This document shows positions 45,739 through 55,960 of a stretch of 64,000 bases of DNA, piece by piece; positions within the stretch are counted from its first letter, which is position 1; every line of letters starts with the position of its first letter. Below the pieces are notes generated by a model. It ran no database searches. It saw only the letters and a list, made by a program, of their open reading frames with translations, and was not told the origin of the DNA. Source of the stretch: Przewalskia tangutica (Eukaryota; Streptophyta; Magnoliopsida; Solanales; Solanaceae); the NCBI GenBank assembly GCA_029844215.1, contig CM056738.1:45210388-45274387 (forward strand), given 5' to 3'. The translations under genes were made by a program, and so were the position numbers.

Positions 45739-47033
45739 TGATCGGTGTATTTTATATACACTTTTTGAGTCGTTTTTAGTTAGTCTTTTATCCATTTTTG
45801 TACAAATACGTGTCGTCTTAGCATATATTTTCTTTCTTTTGAGTCAAATTGGTTAAAATGGCTCTTTGGCGGAAAAGAAGCGAAAAGAGGGCAAACACGG
45901 AGGTTCCAGAGCTCGAAATGCAAAAAAGTGGCGAACCAGGCACACGGGCGGCGCCGCGCTCCGGCCAGCGGGGCGAGCGCCCGGCGCCAATGTTCGTAAG
46001 CTTGCGAAGTTCCAGCCGCGAGCCTCAGACAAGCGAGTTTAGCGCGGCTCCTAATCATCAGAGAGTTGCAGAACTTCCGGCGCCAGTAGCAGGGCCGCGG
46101 CGCCGACGCGGGAAAAATCAGTGTTCTGAACGAATTATGGGTCAGGCCTGAAGGAAAACTTTAATGTCGGTTTGGAGGCTATAAAAAGAGAACCCTAGGT
46201 CAGAATTAAGGGTTCCCTTCTTGTCAATTCACAACACATCTTGGAGTTCAAGATTGGAGACCATTCTTTAGTAATTTCTTTTCTTTATTTTACTTTATTT
46301 TCAGTTTTATGTTGGATATTGAATTAGTTCTTGTCATGTCTATGGCTAGGAACTAATTCTAATATAGGGCTTTCCATGTCAATTCACTTGAACCTTATTT
46401 TATGAATTAATGCATGTTTATGGTTGTTCTTCTTATTGTTGAGATTTATCCAATAGATGATTTGAATGCTTGGTAATTACTTGATCATTAATTATCATTA
46501 CTTATATGATTTCTAACCGAAATCCGAAAGGGGAGGTTGTGACTATGTTGTAGTTGGGTAGACATAGGTCGAATTGGGGATGAAAATACCTCAATTAATT
46601 GTGTAGCATTAATAGGTTTTTGTTCTTAATCCTCATCTAGAGTCATCCTTATCACCGAAAGGTAGAAAGGAGTTGTACTGGGGTTGAGTGTTTATATAAC
46701 CTTAACAGGAGTATAAAACGAATTAGTAAACCTGCTATCTCCAAAAGAAGAAGAACCATAGTTAATTGCATTAATAAGTAATATAAGTGGATAGTTGAGG
46801 AGATTTGGAAGCCCTATTTCCATCATCACTGAAGTAAACAACATAGTTAATTAGTCTTTATAATTATTAGTCATAATCAACAACTCAAATATCGGTCACC
46901 AAATAGATAACAAAGAGTAGAAATTGGTAATTGAGCACTAATCCCTGAGGACGATAACTTGGTCTTCAAAGACTATATTACTTGACTCGACAACGTGCAC
47001 TTGCGTTAAAGTGTGTGCATAAATCGCACATCA
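45739..47033 (+). repeat. Element E 3' LTR
   Basis: Partner of 38,496-39,807. TATAAAAA at 46,180-46,187 is the promoter TATA box. GC patch at 45,941-46,111. Confidence 0.92.
45941..46111. repeat. GC-rich palindromic patch 5 (Athila E 3' LTR)
   Basis: Counterpart of patch 2, but with many indels: GGCGCCGCGCTCC, GGGGCGAGCGCCCGGCGCC, CCAGCCGCGAGCC, TAGCGCGGCTCC, CCGGCGCCAG, GGCCGCGGCGCC. Flanking LTR sequence is nearly unchanged. Confidence 0.8.
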
Positions 47034-47038
47034 AGTGT

Positions 47039-47940
47039 CAACCCCACTTCTGATCAAGGCTCTCACAACGCCTTTGTCATTTCTCATGGGTACGCTACCA
47101 TTCCACCATGAACGCCCAGAGAAGTTCATGGGGACAAATTTCAAGAGATAGCAACAAAAGATGCTTTTCGTTTTTACGGTTATGGGAATGTCTCGTTTTC
47201 TAACCGAAGATCCTCCACAAGCTGGAGATGAAGTGGACCCTCAGCCAAATGAAACGTATGGAGGGGGCCAAGGTATCCATGTCGTAAATGACATGAAGAT
47301 GGTTCTTGATGCATGGAGTCATAGTGATTTCATGTGTAAGAATTATATACTAAATTGTTTGTCCGACCCTATCTACACGGTGTATTGCACTGTTGGCACC
47401 ACCAAAGATTTGTGGGATAAACTACAGAAGAAGTACAACGCACAAGATGCTGATACTAAGAAGTTCATCGTTAGGAAATTTCTGAAATTTCAAATGGTGG
47501 ACAACAAAACTGTGATGTCCCAAGTCTAAGAATTTCAAATGATTTTACATCACCTGGATTTGGAAGGAATGAATCCTAACGAGCAATATTTTGTTGTATC
47601 ATTAATTGAAAAGTTAACTCCCTCGTGCAATGAGTTTATGAGTTACTTAAAACTCAAGACAAAAGATATGACCTTTGAGAAACTTATTATCAAACTCCAG
47701 ATTTAGGAAGATAATAAGAAGGTCATGCTAAAGAGGAAGAAACCCGCTGAGGCTAAGGCAAACCTGGCGAAAGTCAAAGGGAACTCAAGCAAGAAGCGAA
47801 AGTTCCAAAAGGATGGTAAGGGCCCACAAAATGAGAAGTTTAAAGGGAATTTCCATCACTGTGGTAAACCTGGTCACATGGTCATGAATTGCCGCAAACT
47901 CAAGAATGAGAATAAAAAAAAAGGCCAAGGGCAAGGCTAA
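47039..47940 (+). pseudogene. gag: Copia G gag, remainder, with altered zinc knuckle
   Basis: Resumes after E. Contains a UBN2-type gag: LCDAW-like VLDAWSHSDFMCKNYILNCL, TTKDLWDKLQKKYNAQDADT, KKFIVRKFLKFQMVDNKTV, then stops at 47,527 and 47,704 (TAA and TAG). The lysine-rich tail leads to FHHCGKPGHMVMNC near 47,850, where the first Cys of the CCHC knuckle is replaced by Phe, so zinc binding is probably lost. Confidence 0.8.
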
Positions 47941-48240
47941 GTCTAACATCGTTGATGAAACGCTTCTTGACGATATTATTGAGGAGTTCTCGACGGTGGT
48001 ACTTGAAGCAAACCTCGTCGAGAATCCTATGCAGTGGTGGATGGACACGACTGCTACCCGTCACATCTGTTCCAATAGAGAAACCTTCTCCACATATACA
48101 CCAGTCATGGATAAAAAGATGTCCATGGGCAACAACCCTTCATCTGAGGTGCTGGCGGTAGAAAAGGTAATCCTGAAGATGTCTTCCGGAAAGGAGCTTA
48201 CTCTGAAGGAGGTGATGCATGTCCCAGAAATTTAAAGAAA
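47941..48240 (+). pseudogene. Copia G protease region
   Basis: WWMDTTATRHIC replaces the usual WxxDSGAT motif: the Asp is present but Gly is lost. Followed by VMDKKMSMGNN and VILKMSSGKELTLKEVMHVP, the normal order of Copia proteases. Probably inactive. Confidence 0.75.
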
Positions 48241-48372
48241 TTTAATTTCTGGACCATTATTGGTGAATGTTGGTTTTAGGCTAGTGTTTGAGTCCAATAA
48301 TTTGTAATCACTAAGAATGGAACATTTGTAGGAAGGAGTTTCGTCTGTGAAAGCCTCTTTAAAGTCAATGTT

Positions 48373-49339
48373 GTGTTTGTAATGCCTTCTACAACTAATA
48401 AAATTGAGTCTTCTTCTTATTTTCTTGAGTCGTCTACTTTATGGCATCATAGATTTGGACATGTAAACTATCAATCTATCCAAAAATTTGTAAAGTTGGA
48501 GTTGTTGCCGTCTATCGACGTAAACCCTCAACGTAAGTGTAAGGTGTGCGTAGAGGCAAAACTTTCAAAGAGCCCCTTTAGATTCGTCTAAAAGGAAACC
48601 GCTCCTCTAGAACACATTCACACCGATATATGTGATTTGAAGTTCACACAAATTATAGGGGGAACAAGTGCTTTGTGATTTCATAGATGATAGCACAAGG
48701 TATTGTTACCTTTACTTATTAAATAGTAAGGATGAAGCCTTTGAAGCATTCAAACGCTACAAAGCAGAAGTTGAAAACCAACTAAGCGGATAAATTAAAT
48801 CAATCTGTAGCGATAGAGAGGGAGAATATGTAGAGCCTTTTGAAGAATATTGTGTCCAATTGGGTATAGTTCATCAAACGACGTCTCCTTACTCACCTCA
48901 ATCAAACGGTGTTGCTGAATACAAGAACTGTACTTTGAAGGAAATGATGAATGTCTTGCTCATCAATTCTGGACTTCCCCATAACATGTGGGGAGAAGTT
49001 GTACTTACCGCGAATAAGATTCTTAATAGAGTCTCACATAAGGGTAAGGACAAGACTCCATACGAGCTATGGAAAGAAAAGAAACCCACCTACAAATACC
49101 TGAAGGTGTGGGGTTGTTTGGCAAAGGTGGAAGTACCTAAGCCAAATCAGGTCAAGATTGGTCCTAAGACTGTAGATTGCATATTCATCGATATGCAAAC
49201 AACAGTAGTGCTTATCACTTTAGTGCATAAGTCAGATGTACCAGACATTCATGTGGGTACAATTATAGAATCAAGGAACGCTAGTTTCTTTGAAGACTCG
49301 TTTTCTACAAAGAAAAGAGACATAACCTCTCGCAAATGA
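48373..49339 (+). pseudogene. Copia G GAG-pre-integrase and integrase, several frameshifts
   Basis: LWHHRFGHVNYQSIQKFVKL and CKVCVEAKLSKSPF give the HHCC zinc domain. HIHTDICDLKF begins the core (first Asp). A frameshifted stretch with stops lies at 48,590-48,860. YSPQSNGVAEYKNCTLKEMM holds the catalytic Glu region. WGEVVLTANKILNRV, TPYELWKEKKPTYKYLKVWG follow. Dead. Element H carries the same protein. Confidence 0.8.
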
Positions 49340-49540
49340 AGTTATGAACAAAACTCTTAGGATCAAGAAATCGTTGACTGCCCGGATCTAGGCAGTTCAG
49401 ATCTAGTGAACTCTGAAGTGGCTGATTATTCGGAATCTATTATTCTAGATTCTCAGGACTTGGAGGGTCCAGAGATGGAACCGATATGAAGCAAAAGGGC
49501 TAAAATAGACAAATCATTCGGTCCGGACTTTGTAGCTTAT

Positions 49541-50480
49541 ATGGTTCATGACGAACCACGGAAAATCGCTGAAGCATTGTCAACTCCAGAAGCACTGCTC
49601 TGTAAAGAAGCTATAGAGAGTGAGATAGACTCTATTCTGCACAACCATACTTGGGAGTTGGTTGATCTTCCTCCGGGAAATAAATCGTTGGGTTGTAAGT
49701 GGATATTTAAACGGAAGTTGAATGCAGATGGATCTATAGACAAGTACAAGGTCAGGTTGGTAGTCAGGGGCTATCGACAAAAGGAGGGTCTTGATTACTT
49801 TGACACCTTCTCTCAGGTGTCTAGAATGACGTACATACGAGTATTCATAGCTATCGCCGCGTTGCAGGATATTGAGATACATCAAATGGATGTCAAGACA
49901 GCCTTCCTAAATGGTGATTTGGAAGAAGAAATCTATATGTACCAACCCGAGGGGTATGTGGTTCCAGGACAAGAGAAGAAAGCCTGTCAGCGTGTCAAAT
50001 CTCTATATGGGCTTAAACATGCCCTGAAGCAATGACACAAAAAATTTGATAGTACTTTACTATCGAAAGGATTCACCATTAATGAGTGACAAATATGTCT
50101 ACACAAAAGGAAATGTCAACTCGTTCGTCATGATATGCCTTTATGTAGACGACATGTTGATCACAGAGAGCAGTCCTGGGTTGATCCTAGAGATTAAGAA
50201 CATGTTAAAACATTGTTTTAACGTGAATTATAAGGGTATTACAGATTTCATCTTAGGGATCAAGATCTCTAAGACATCTGACAGATTGGTCTTATCTCAA
50301 TCTCACTACATCGAGGATGTGTTGAAGAAGTTTGAGATGTTCGATAGTTCGTCGATAACGACACCATTGGATATAAATCAAAAGATTTATAAAAATCATA
50401 GTGCGCCCGTACACCAGGAGAGATATGCGCAAATGATTGGTAGTTTGATGTATATCACAAACTACACTTGAATTGATATC
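49541..50480 (+). pseudogene. Copia G reverse transcriptase
   Basis: NHTWELVDLPPGNKSLGCKW, IFKRKLNADGSIDKYKVRLV, VFIAIAALQDIEIHQMDVKT with AFLNGDLEEEIYM, then a TGA at 50,033 at a position normally Trp. It continues with FVMICLYVDDMLI, the catalytic YVDD box intact, and DFILGIKISKTSDRLVLSQS. A second TGA at 50,469 stands where Arg is usual. Confidence 0.85.
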
Positions 50481-51077
50481 GTTTATACAGTCAATAAGTT
50501 GGCTAGGTTCACCCGTAATCCAAGTGATCATCACTGGAAAACGTTAAATCGGGTACTACGAGACCTGAAATACACGTTAGGTTATGGGTTCCATTATTTG
50601 AGATATCCAACTGTACTAGAGGGGTACAATGATGCAAATTGGATATCTGATATAGAGAACACCAGGTCCACCAGTGGGTATATATTTACAATTATTGGCG
50701 GGGTTGTGTCTTGGAAATCCTCTAAGCAAACTTGCATCGCCTAATCCACGATGGAATCAGAGTTTATTGCTTTAGATAAAGCAGGAAAAGAAGCTAAGTG
50801 GCTTCATGACTTCTTAGAGGATATCCCATGTTGGGATAAATCCGTACCTTCTGTAATGATCCATTGCGATAACCAGTCGACTGTAGGAAGGGAACGGAGT
50901 TCTATGTACAACGACAAATCTCGTCATATTCAACGGAGACATAAAACCGTTCGGCAGCTGATCACCACAAGTATTATTTCCATTGATGATGTAAAATCAA
51001 AGGAAAACGCAGCATACCCCTTGACGAAGGGCATACCAGAGATCAGACAGTCTGCCTGTCTAAGGGAATGTGCCTAA
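50481..51077 (+). pseudogene. Copia G RNase H
   Basis: YNDANWISDIENTRSTSGYI, VVSWKSSKQTCIA, stop TAA at 50,742, STMESEFIALDKAGKEAKWL, CDNQSTV and KSRHIQRRHKTVRQLI: the full Copia RNase H signature. Ends at 51,077. Confidence 0.85.
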
Positions 51078-51640
51078 AATCCAAACAATAAGAACTGATA
51101 TGGTGGATACCCAACCTTACTGACTGGAGATCCCAGGAATTAGGTTCAATTGGAAAACTAAGTCGTAAAAGTTCAGTTGAGCGCTTCGGTAGAAGCAAGA
51201 GCACTTCGGATAATGATTTCTACATAGAAACATTAATCTAAGGTCGTTCACATGATATACATTAAGTGTTATCTGCAGTGTGGGTAAAAGTAAAGTTTCT
51301 AAAACTTTAATGATCCTCAACAGTTGAGGTTAGGTTTGGGGGAACTTTTAATGGTGCCTAACACATGTGAAGTAGGGTATTGCAGAATACTTTGTAGGAG
51401 ACTACCTATTTAAGTGCGAGGATTGGCCACCTCAAATGGACGCACTTAAGAATCCAAGACGTGTCCACGACCACAACGGACAAAACATTAAAGAAGAGCA
51501 GAGTAAGGAAAGTTGTTATGTTGGTACCATTGTCTTGGCTTACACTAAACACTGACGGTTCAAGACATCACGGTCACCGCACAATAAGTCAGTTCGATGG
51601 TATTCTACTATGGAAGGTTCAAGGCCACGACTACCTATGT
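51078..51640 (+). other. 3' untranslated part of Copia G
   Basis: Non-coding, with a PPT-like AGGTTTGGGGGAACT near 51,330. A 3' LTR like 37,531-38,375 would be expected but is not seen. Confidence 0.5.
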
Positions 51641-51648
51641 AGCCATTT

Positions 51649-52233
51649 TTGTCGAGTTCGATGATATATGGAATTATGGAATGGAAGACGATTGATGTTG
51701 GGAAGGAGATATTGCAGAACATTGGAGAAACCAGTAGGTTGGTCACTACAGGTGGGTTGGGACACGGATCACTTATTTGCAGTTTATGTTCTATACATGG
51801 AGTCCCAACCCTAGCTACTGATACATATGAGAAGGGCCAACCTCCTGTGACATATGGAATAGTGCATGCCTTCCCAGAACCTGTCCCTCCAGCAACAGCG
51901 AGAAGGAGACCAACACCAGCACCAACAGCAGCAACAACAGAGGCTGTCATGGATGAGGATGAGCCTGAGACAGAGGCTCAGTATGAGGCAGGTAGCAGCC
52001 GCCAGCAGCCCCTGGAATTGGAACCTCCGGTGCCTATGATGGAGCAGTTGCTCATGAACCAGCGGAGGATGATGCAGAGTTTTGAAACAATGATACAAGG
52101 TCAACAGGACCTGAGGCAAGGACAACAAGAAATAAGGCAGGAGCAACAACAGTTGAACTTGAGATTTGATGAGATGAGTTCCTTGTTCAACCAGTGGTCC
52201 ATGCATTATCCGCCGCCACCGCCACCATTTTAA
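51649..52233 (+). pseudogene. Athila env-like ORF, C-terminal part
   Basis: MIYGIMEWKTIDVGKEILQN and HGSLICSLCSIHGVP match the conserved segment of the plant transposon protein encoded downstream of pol in Athila elements. Then a Pro/Ala-rich linker, an acidic stretch, a Gln-rich predicted coiled coil (QGQQDLRQGQQEIRQEQQQL) and a short polyproline end. The true start lies upstream and is lost at the junction with G. 194 codons remain open. Its role is unknown. Athila elements without it exist, such as E here. Confidence 0.7.
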
Positions 52234-53401
52234 ACCAAGTTTGTAAGTTATCCCGTTTTTTTTTTAGTCTTGCACACATTAGGGACAATGTGTGATTTAT
52301 GTTTGGGGGGGTGTTCTTTATTTTTGATGTGTTGTTGAGTATTTTTGTGTTATTTTTTTATATTTATTTGAGTCTAATTTTTTTAGGATCATGCATATTG
52401 TAGTTACTTGAAACGCCTAGTGAAGTAAAGTTGAATAATGTAATGGAATTAGAAGCAATCATCTGAACACTTAGGTTAGATTTGCCAAAAATTCATGAAA
52501 TCGAACTATTTGGGGTATCATGCTTGATTTATGCATTGTTAGTGATTTAAACTTATGTGTCTGCTTGCTTTCTATTTGAGGCGAAATAGTTAGGATATGC
52601 ATGTTAGGGAGATGACTCAGACATTTCTTTGTTAGCCCTTTCTTACCATTCTTTGTCTATCCCTGACATTCAAATTGTATCTCTAGTCAGCCCCTTTGAG
52701 CCTAAAAAAAATAAGACCTTTCTTTGACACCTTATAATTCCATACTTGTGACATAAGTGAAGAAATTGAGTTGTTTGGAATATAAAGTGTTGAAAAGAGA
52801 CAAAAAAAAAGTGAACAATTTTGATGCACCCCAATGAAAAATAATAATAAATAGGCAACAGCCTAAGTTTGGGGGTGTCAGCTATTCATAATACACCTCA
52901 TTCTCTCAAAACAAAATAGGGGAAAGATAGGTATGAGGTTAAAAAGAAAATCAAAAGAAAAAAGAAGAATCGAAAGCAAAAAGAGCTTATAGTACGTAAG
53001 TTGAGCCTAAATGTCTATTTTTACCTACCCCTGTCTAAGCCTACATTACAACCCTGAAAAGCCCTGAAGATCTCTAATATGTGTATCCATGATTAGTGGA
53101 GAATAGCAAGTAAACATGACATAGGATTTTGAAATTAACATGCATAGTTAGGTATTTTTACTTCCATTGAGCATGATTAAATTGAATTTGCGAAATATAT
53201 GACTTGATGTGTTTAGAATGCTAAAAATCCATGTTATATGTTCCTGCATATTATTCTATTAACCTTCATGCTTTTCTAAGTAACAATGATGCATCAACTT
53301 GATCAATGTCTTTGAGTCATCTTATTTTTGTTTCTTTCGTGTCTTTGTTTCTATTTTTGATCTTTACTCGAGGGAGAGCAAAAGTTAAGTTTGGGGGTGT
53401 T
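52234..53401 (+). other. Athila F 3' spacer and PPT
   Basis: No ORF. Homologous along its length to E 44,580-45,738, for example GATCATGCAT, GAGGCGAAATAGTTAGGATA and TGAGCCTAAATG. PPT-like AAGTTTGGGGGTG before the LTR. Confidence 0.75.
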
Positions 53402-54644
53402 TTATCGGTGTATTTTATATACACCTTTTGAGTCATTTTTAGTTAGTCTTTTGCCCATTTTTGTACAACTATGTGTCGTGTTAAGATATATTTTCTTTCT
53501 TTTGAGTCACAGTGGTTTAAAATGACACATTGGCGAGAAAGAGCGAAAAGAGGGCAGAACAGAGGTTCCAGAGCTCAAAAAGCTAAAAAGTTGGAAATCC
53601 GGGCGAGAAACAGGGCAGCGACAACCAACCAGCAGCAGCAGAGCGCCACGACGCCAAAGAAGCAGAGAGCCGCAGAAGTTTCGGCACCGCGGCGCCGATT
53701 GCATGGCCGCGGCGTCGAGGCGGGAAATCAGCCAAATCCGAATAGAAATGGGCTAAGGCCAAGAAGGAAAAGGTTTTTGACGTTTTTGAAATTATAAAAT
53801 GACCTTTTAGGTCAGATTTTGAGGGTTCCACACTTTAGAATTCATCACAACTTGGAGATCAAGATTGGAGACTTACTTTTAAGTAATTTCTTGTTCTTTA
53901 TTTTATTTTCTTTCTAGTATATGTTGGATAATAGTTTAGTTCTTGGCATGTCTATGACTAGGAACTAACTTAATTTATGGCTTTCCATGTCGAATCGCTT
54001 GAACCTCGTTCTTATGAATTAATGCATGTTTTGGTTTCTTCTTATTATTATTGAGATTTATTCAATAATTGTTTTGATTGCTTGGTAATTAATTGATCAC
54101 TAATTATCATTACTTATATGATTTCTAATCGAAATCCGAAAGGGGAGATTGTGAATATGCTATAGTTGAATAAACATAGGTTTAAATTGTGGATGAAAGT
54201 ACCCCGATACTTGTGTAGCTTAATAGATTATTGCTCTTAATCTTCCTCTGTAGTCAATCTTGTCATCGAAAGATAGAAGGGTTCTACATTGGGATTGTGT
54301 GTTTATATTACCTTAACAGGAGTATAAAACAGCTTAGTTAACCTGCTATCTCAAAATAGAAAAAGAACCATAATTAGTTGCATTAACGAGTAAAACGAGC
54401 GGATAGTTGAGGAGATTTGGAAGCCCTATTTCCACCATAGCTGAAGTAAAGTAAAGTAATTTAGTTAGCATCTATAATCATAGCTATAAACAATTCATCA
54501 AATTATCGATTACCAAATAGATACTACAAAATAGAGGTTGATAATTGGACACTAATCTCTGAGGACGATAACTCGGTCTTCTAGACTATATTACTTGTCA
54601 TGACAAGTGCACTTGCGTTTAGCGTATGCATAAATCACGCATCA
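53402..54644 (+). repeat. Athila F 3' LTR
   Basis: Homologous to the E LTRs but clearly diverged, with the first TG changed to TT. Ends GCATCA. A GC patch lies at 53,617-53,725. Confidence 0.85.
53617..53725. repeat. GC-rich palindromic patch 6 (Athila F LTR)
   Basis: AGCGCCACGACGCC, CACCGCGGCGCCG and GGCCGCGGCGTCG, in the U3 position of patches 2 and 5, with different spacer sequence (GCAGCAGCAG). Confidence 0.7.
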
Positions 54645-55141
54645 ACTATACGTACCCTTACACGAAATAAGTTTATTTTTATCTAAGACAGACAAAATAG
54701 ACGGCCCTGGATGACCTAGACGAGCATGCCACAAGAAAGGAGCAAGAGCTGCAAAAGTGGAAGGCATGGCTAGGCGCGAGGAACTGATACTTAGTTTGAT
54801 TGGATAAAGATCCCCCCTACTGTCACACCTCATGAGCGGACTCCCCGTCTTGAAATCTTTCACAGTGGTAAATTTACGGATATACACCAAATTTTTAATT
54901 AGTTTTGGGACATGAAGAGTATTTTTCAAGACAAGTGATGGATGAGGAAGGGACAAAGTTTTATGACCATAACCCTTAATTAGAATTGAATTGCCATTAC
55001 CCACAATTATACCATGATTACTGCTCAAATTGGAATAAGACGAGAGAGTATCTTGGTCAGATGTCATGTGGGTGATTGCGCCGGTGTCCATGTACCAATT
55101 CGAGTCTGGTTGAGTCATTCCAAACGTGTGCATTGCAGCTT
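54645..55141 (-). pseudogene. Copia I protease and GAG-pre-integrase
   Basis: Minus frame: MHTFGMTQPDSNWYMDTGAI carries a D-T-G protease site. IVGNGNSILIKGYGHKTL and LHVPKLIKNLVYIRKF follow, then LWHARLGHPGPSILSVLDKN of the pre-integrase zinc domain. The Ale/Retrofit-type Copia layout is clear. The element is cut at 54,645 by the end of F, so integrase and RT are missing. Confidence 0.85.
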
Positions 55142-55960
55142 CAATGTCGGTATGCGTGGGTCCATTGCATGATGGTTTTGAGGGGGGTGAGGCCCAAGTA
55201 AGCTGGATTTCTGGGCTGGCCCATAAATTGGTCTGAAACCCAGAGCTTGAATCGAGAATTTAGGCCCAGACTGGGCCAGGGCCGAAATTGGGGCCCAATG
55301 GCCAAATCGGGAAGAGCCGCGCGGCCTGGATCTTCTTGCGCGCCACGGGTCGAAATCTGCTGGGCGGGGCCCATCACGCTGCATAAGGGTCCAATATGGG
55401 CCCCATGACTGTTGATGTTGCTGACCTTCCCGCAGGTTAACACTGCCCCTGTCACCGTTCCGATTACCGCCGCGATTTTTCCCATTATTTTCCTGATGTT
55501 GACCCCTTTTTCCGCCACTGTTGTTGCGTTGGTGGCTTGAGTCGGTGGAAACTGACGGAGGAAAGTTCGACTCGATCACCATGAGGGAATGACAAGCCTC
55601 GGTAGCAGCCTTTTTAGCTAATCCTGCTTCTTCCAAAGTGAGCATGGAACGGGCTTGATAGAATTCCGGTAGGGGGTTACTTTGACGAATAATCGAAGCA
55701 ACGCCGATATAGGCCTCAGACAGGTCTGCAACCATCTGTAAAATAAGATGACTATTAGTAATAGGAGCACCCACGTTGCGAAGTTGATCCGCCAAATCCT
55801 TGAGTCTTTTACAATAAGAAGAAACGTGAGGAAAATTCTCCATAGCAACTTGAGAAAATTTATGCTCAAGGATAACAATGCGAGAATGACTGTTATCTTA
55901 GAAAATATCATGTGATTCCAAGTCTCCATAGCTGTGGATTTAGATTCCATAATCGTCTAT
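55142..55960 (-). pseudogene. gag: Copia I gag (UBN2 type)
   Basis: MENFPHVSSYCKRLKDLADQ, NSHLILQMVADLSEAYIGVA and MLTLEEAGLAKKAATEACHS define a UBN2/Retrofit-like gag. An Asn/Gly/Arg-rich RNA-binding tail follows, then a linker that holds the GC patch at 55,308-55,355. A frameshift near 55,150 separates it from the protease, and another near 55,850 breaks the N-terminal part. The start is lost at the junction with H. Confidence 0.8.
55308..55355. repeat. GC-rich patch 10 (Copia I gag linker)
   Basis: GAGCCGCGCGGCCTGG and TTGCGCGCCACGG in gag coding sequence. Weaker than the others and possibly ordinary Arg/Ala codons. Confidence 0.4.

Larger units (their letters stand above)
38496..47033 (+). 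mobile_element. Element E: Athila Ty3/Gypsy element, TSD AGTGT
   Basis: LTRs at 38,496-39,807 and 45,739-47,033, AGTGT at 38,491-38,495 and 47,034-47,038. PBS of tRNA-Asp type, then a shortened gag, protease, RT, RNase H and integrase almost in one frame (39,983-44,186), and a 3' spacer. Gag lacks most of its capsid part and the env-like ORF typical of Athila is missing, so it is non-autonomous. Damage is limited to a few nonsense codons and one frameshift, suggesting moderate age. Confidence 0.93.
37531..51640 (+). mobile_element. Element G: decayed Ty1/Copia element, split by Athila element E
   Basis: 5' LTR at 37,531-38,375, gag start at 38,401, interruption by E (38,496-47,033), then the rest of gag, protease, integrase, RT and RNase H up to 51,077 in Copia order. 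Many stops and frameshifts. No 3' LTR similar to the 5' LTR is seen. The right end is replaced by the Athila fragment F at about 51,640. Element H (55,961-59,330) is the same family in opposite orientation. Confidence 0.8.
51641..54644 (+). mobile_element. Element F: 3' fragment of an Athila element
   Basis: Env-like ORF (51,649-52,233), 3' spacer homologous to that of E, PPT and one LTR (53,402-54,644). No pol or 5' LTR. The left junction is with Copia G, the right with Copia I, so it is a truncated copy produced by deletion or recombination. Confidence 0.8.

Noticed and set aside
51811..52206. Minus-strand frame opposite the Athila env-like ORF
   Set aside because: Antisense shadow produced by the Gln/Pro-rich coding strand.
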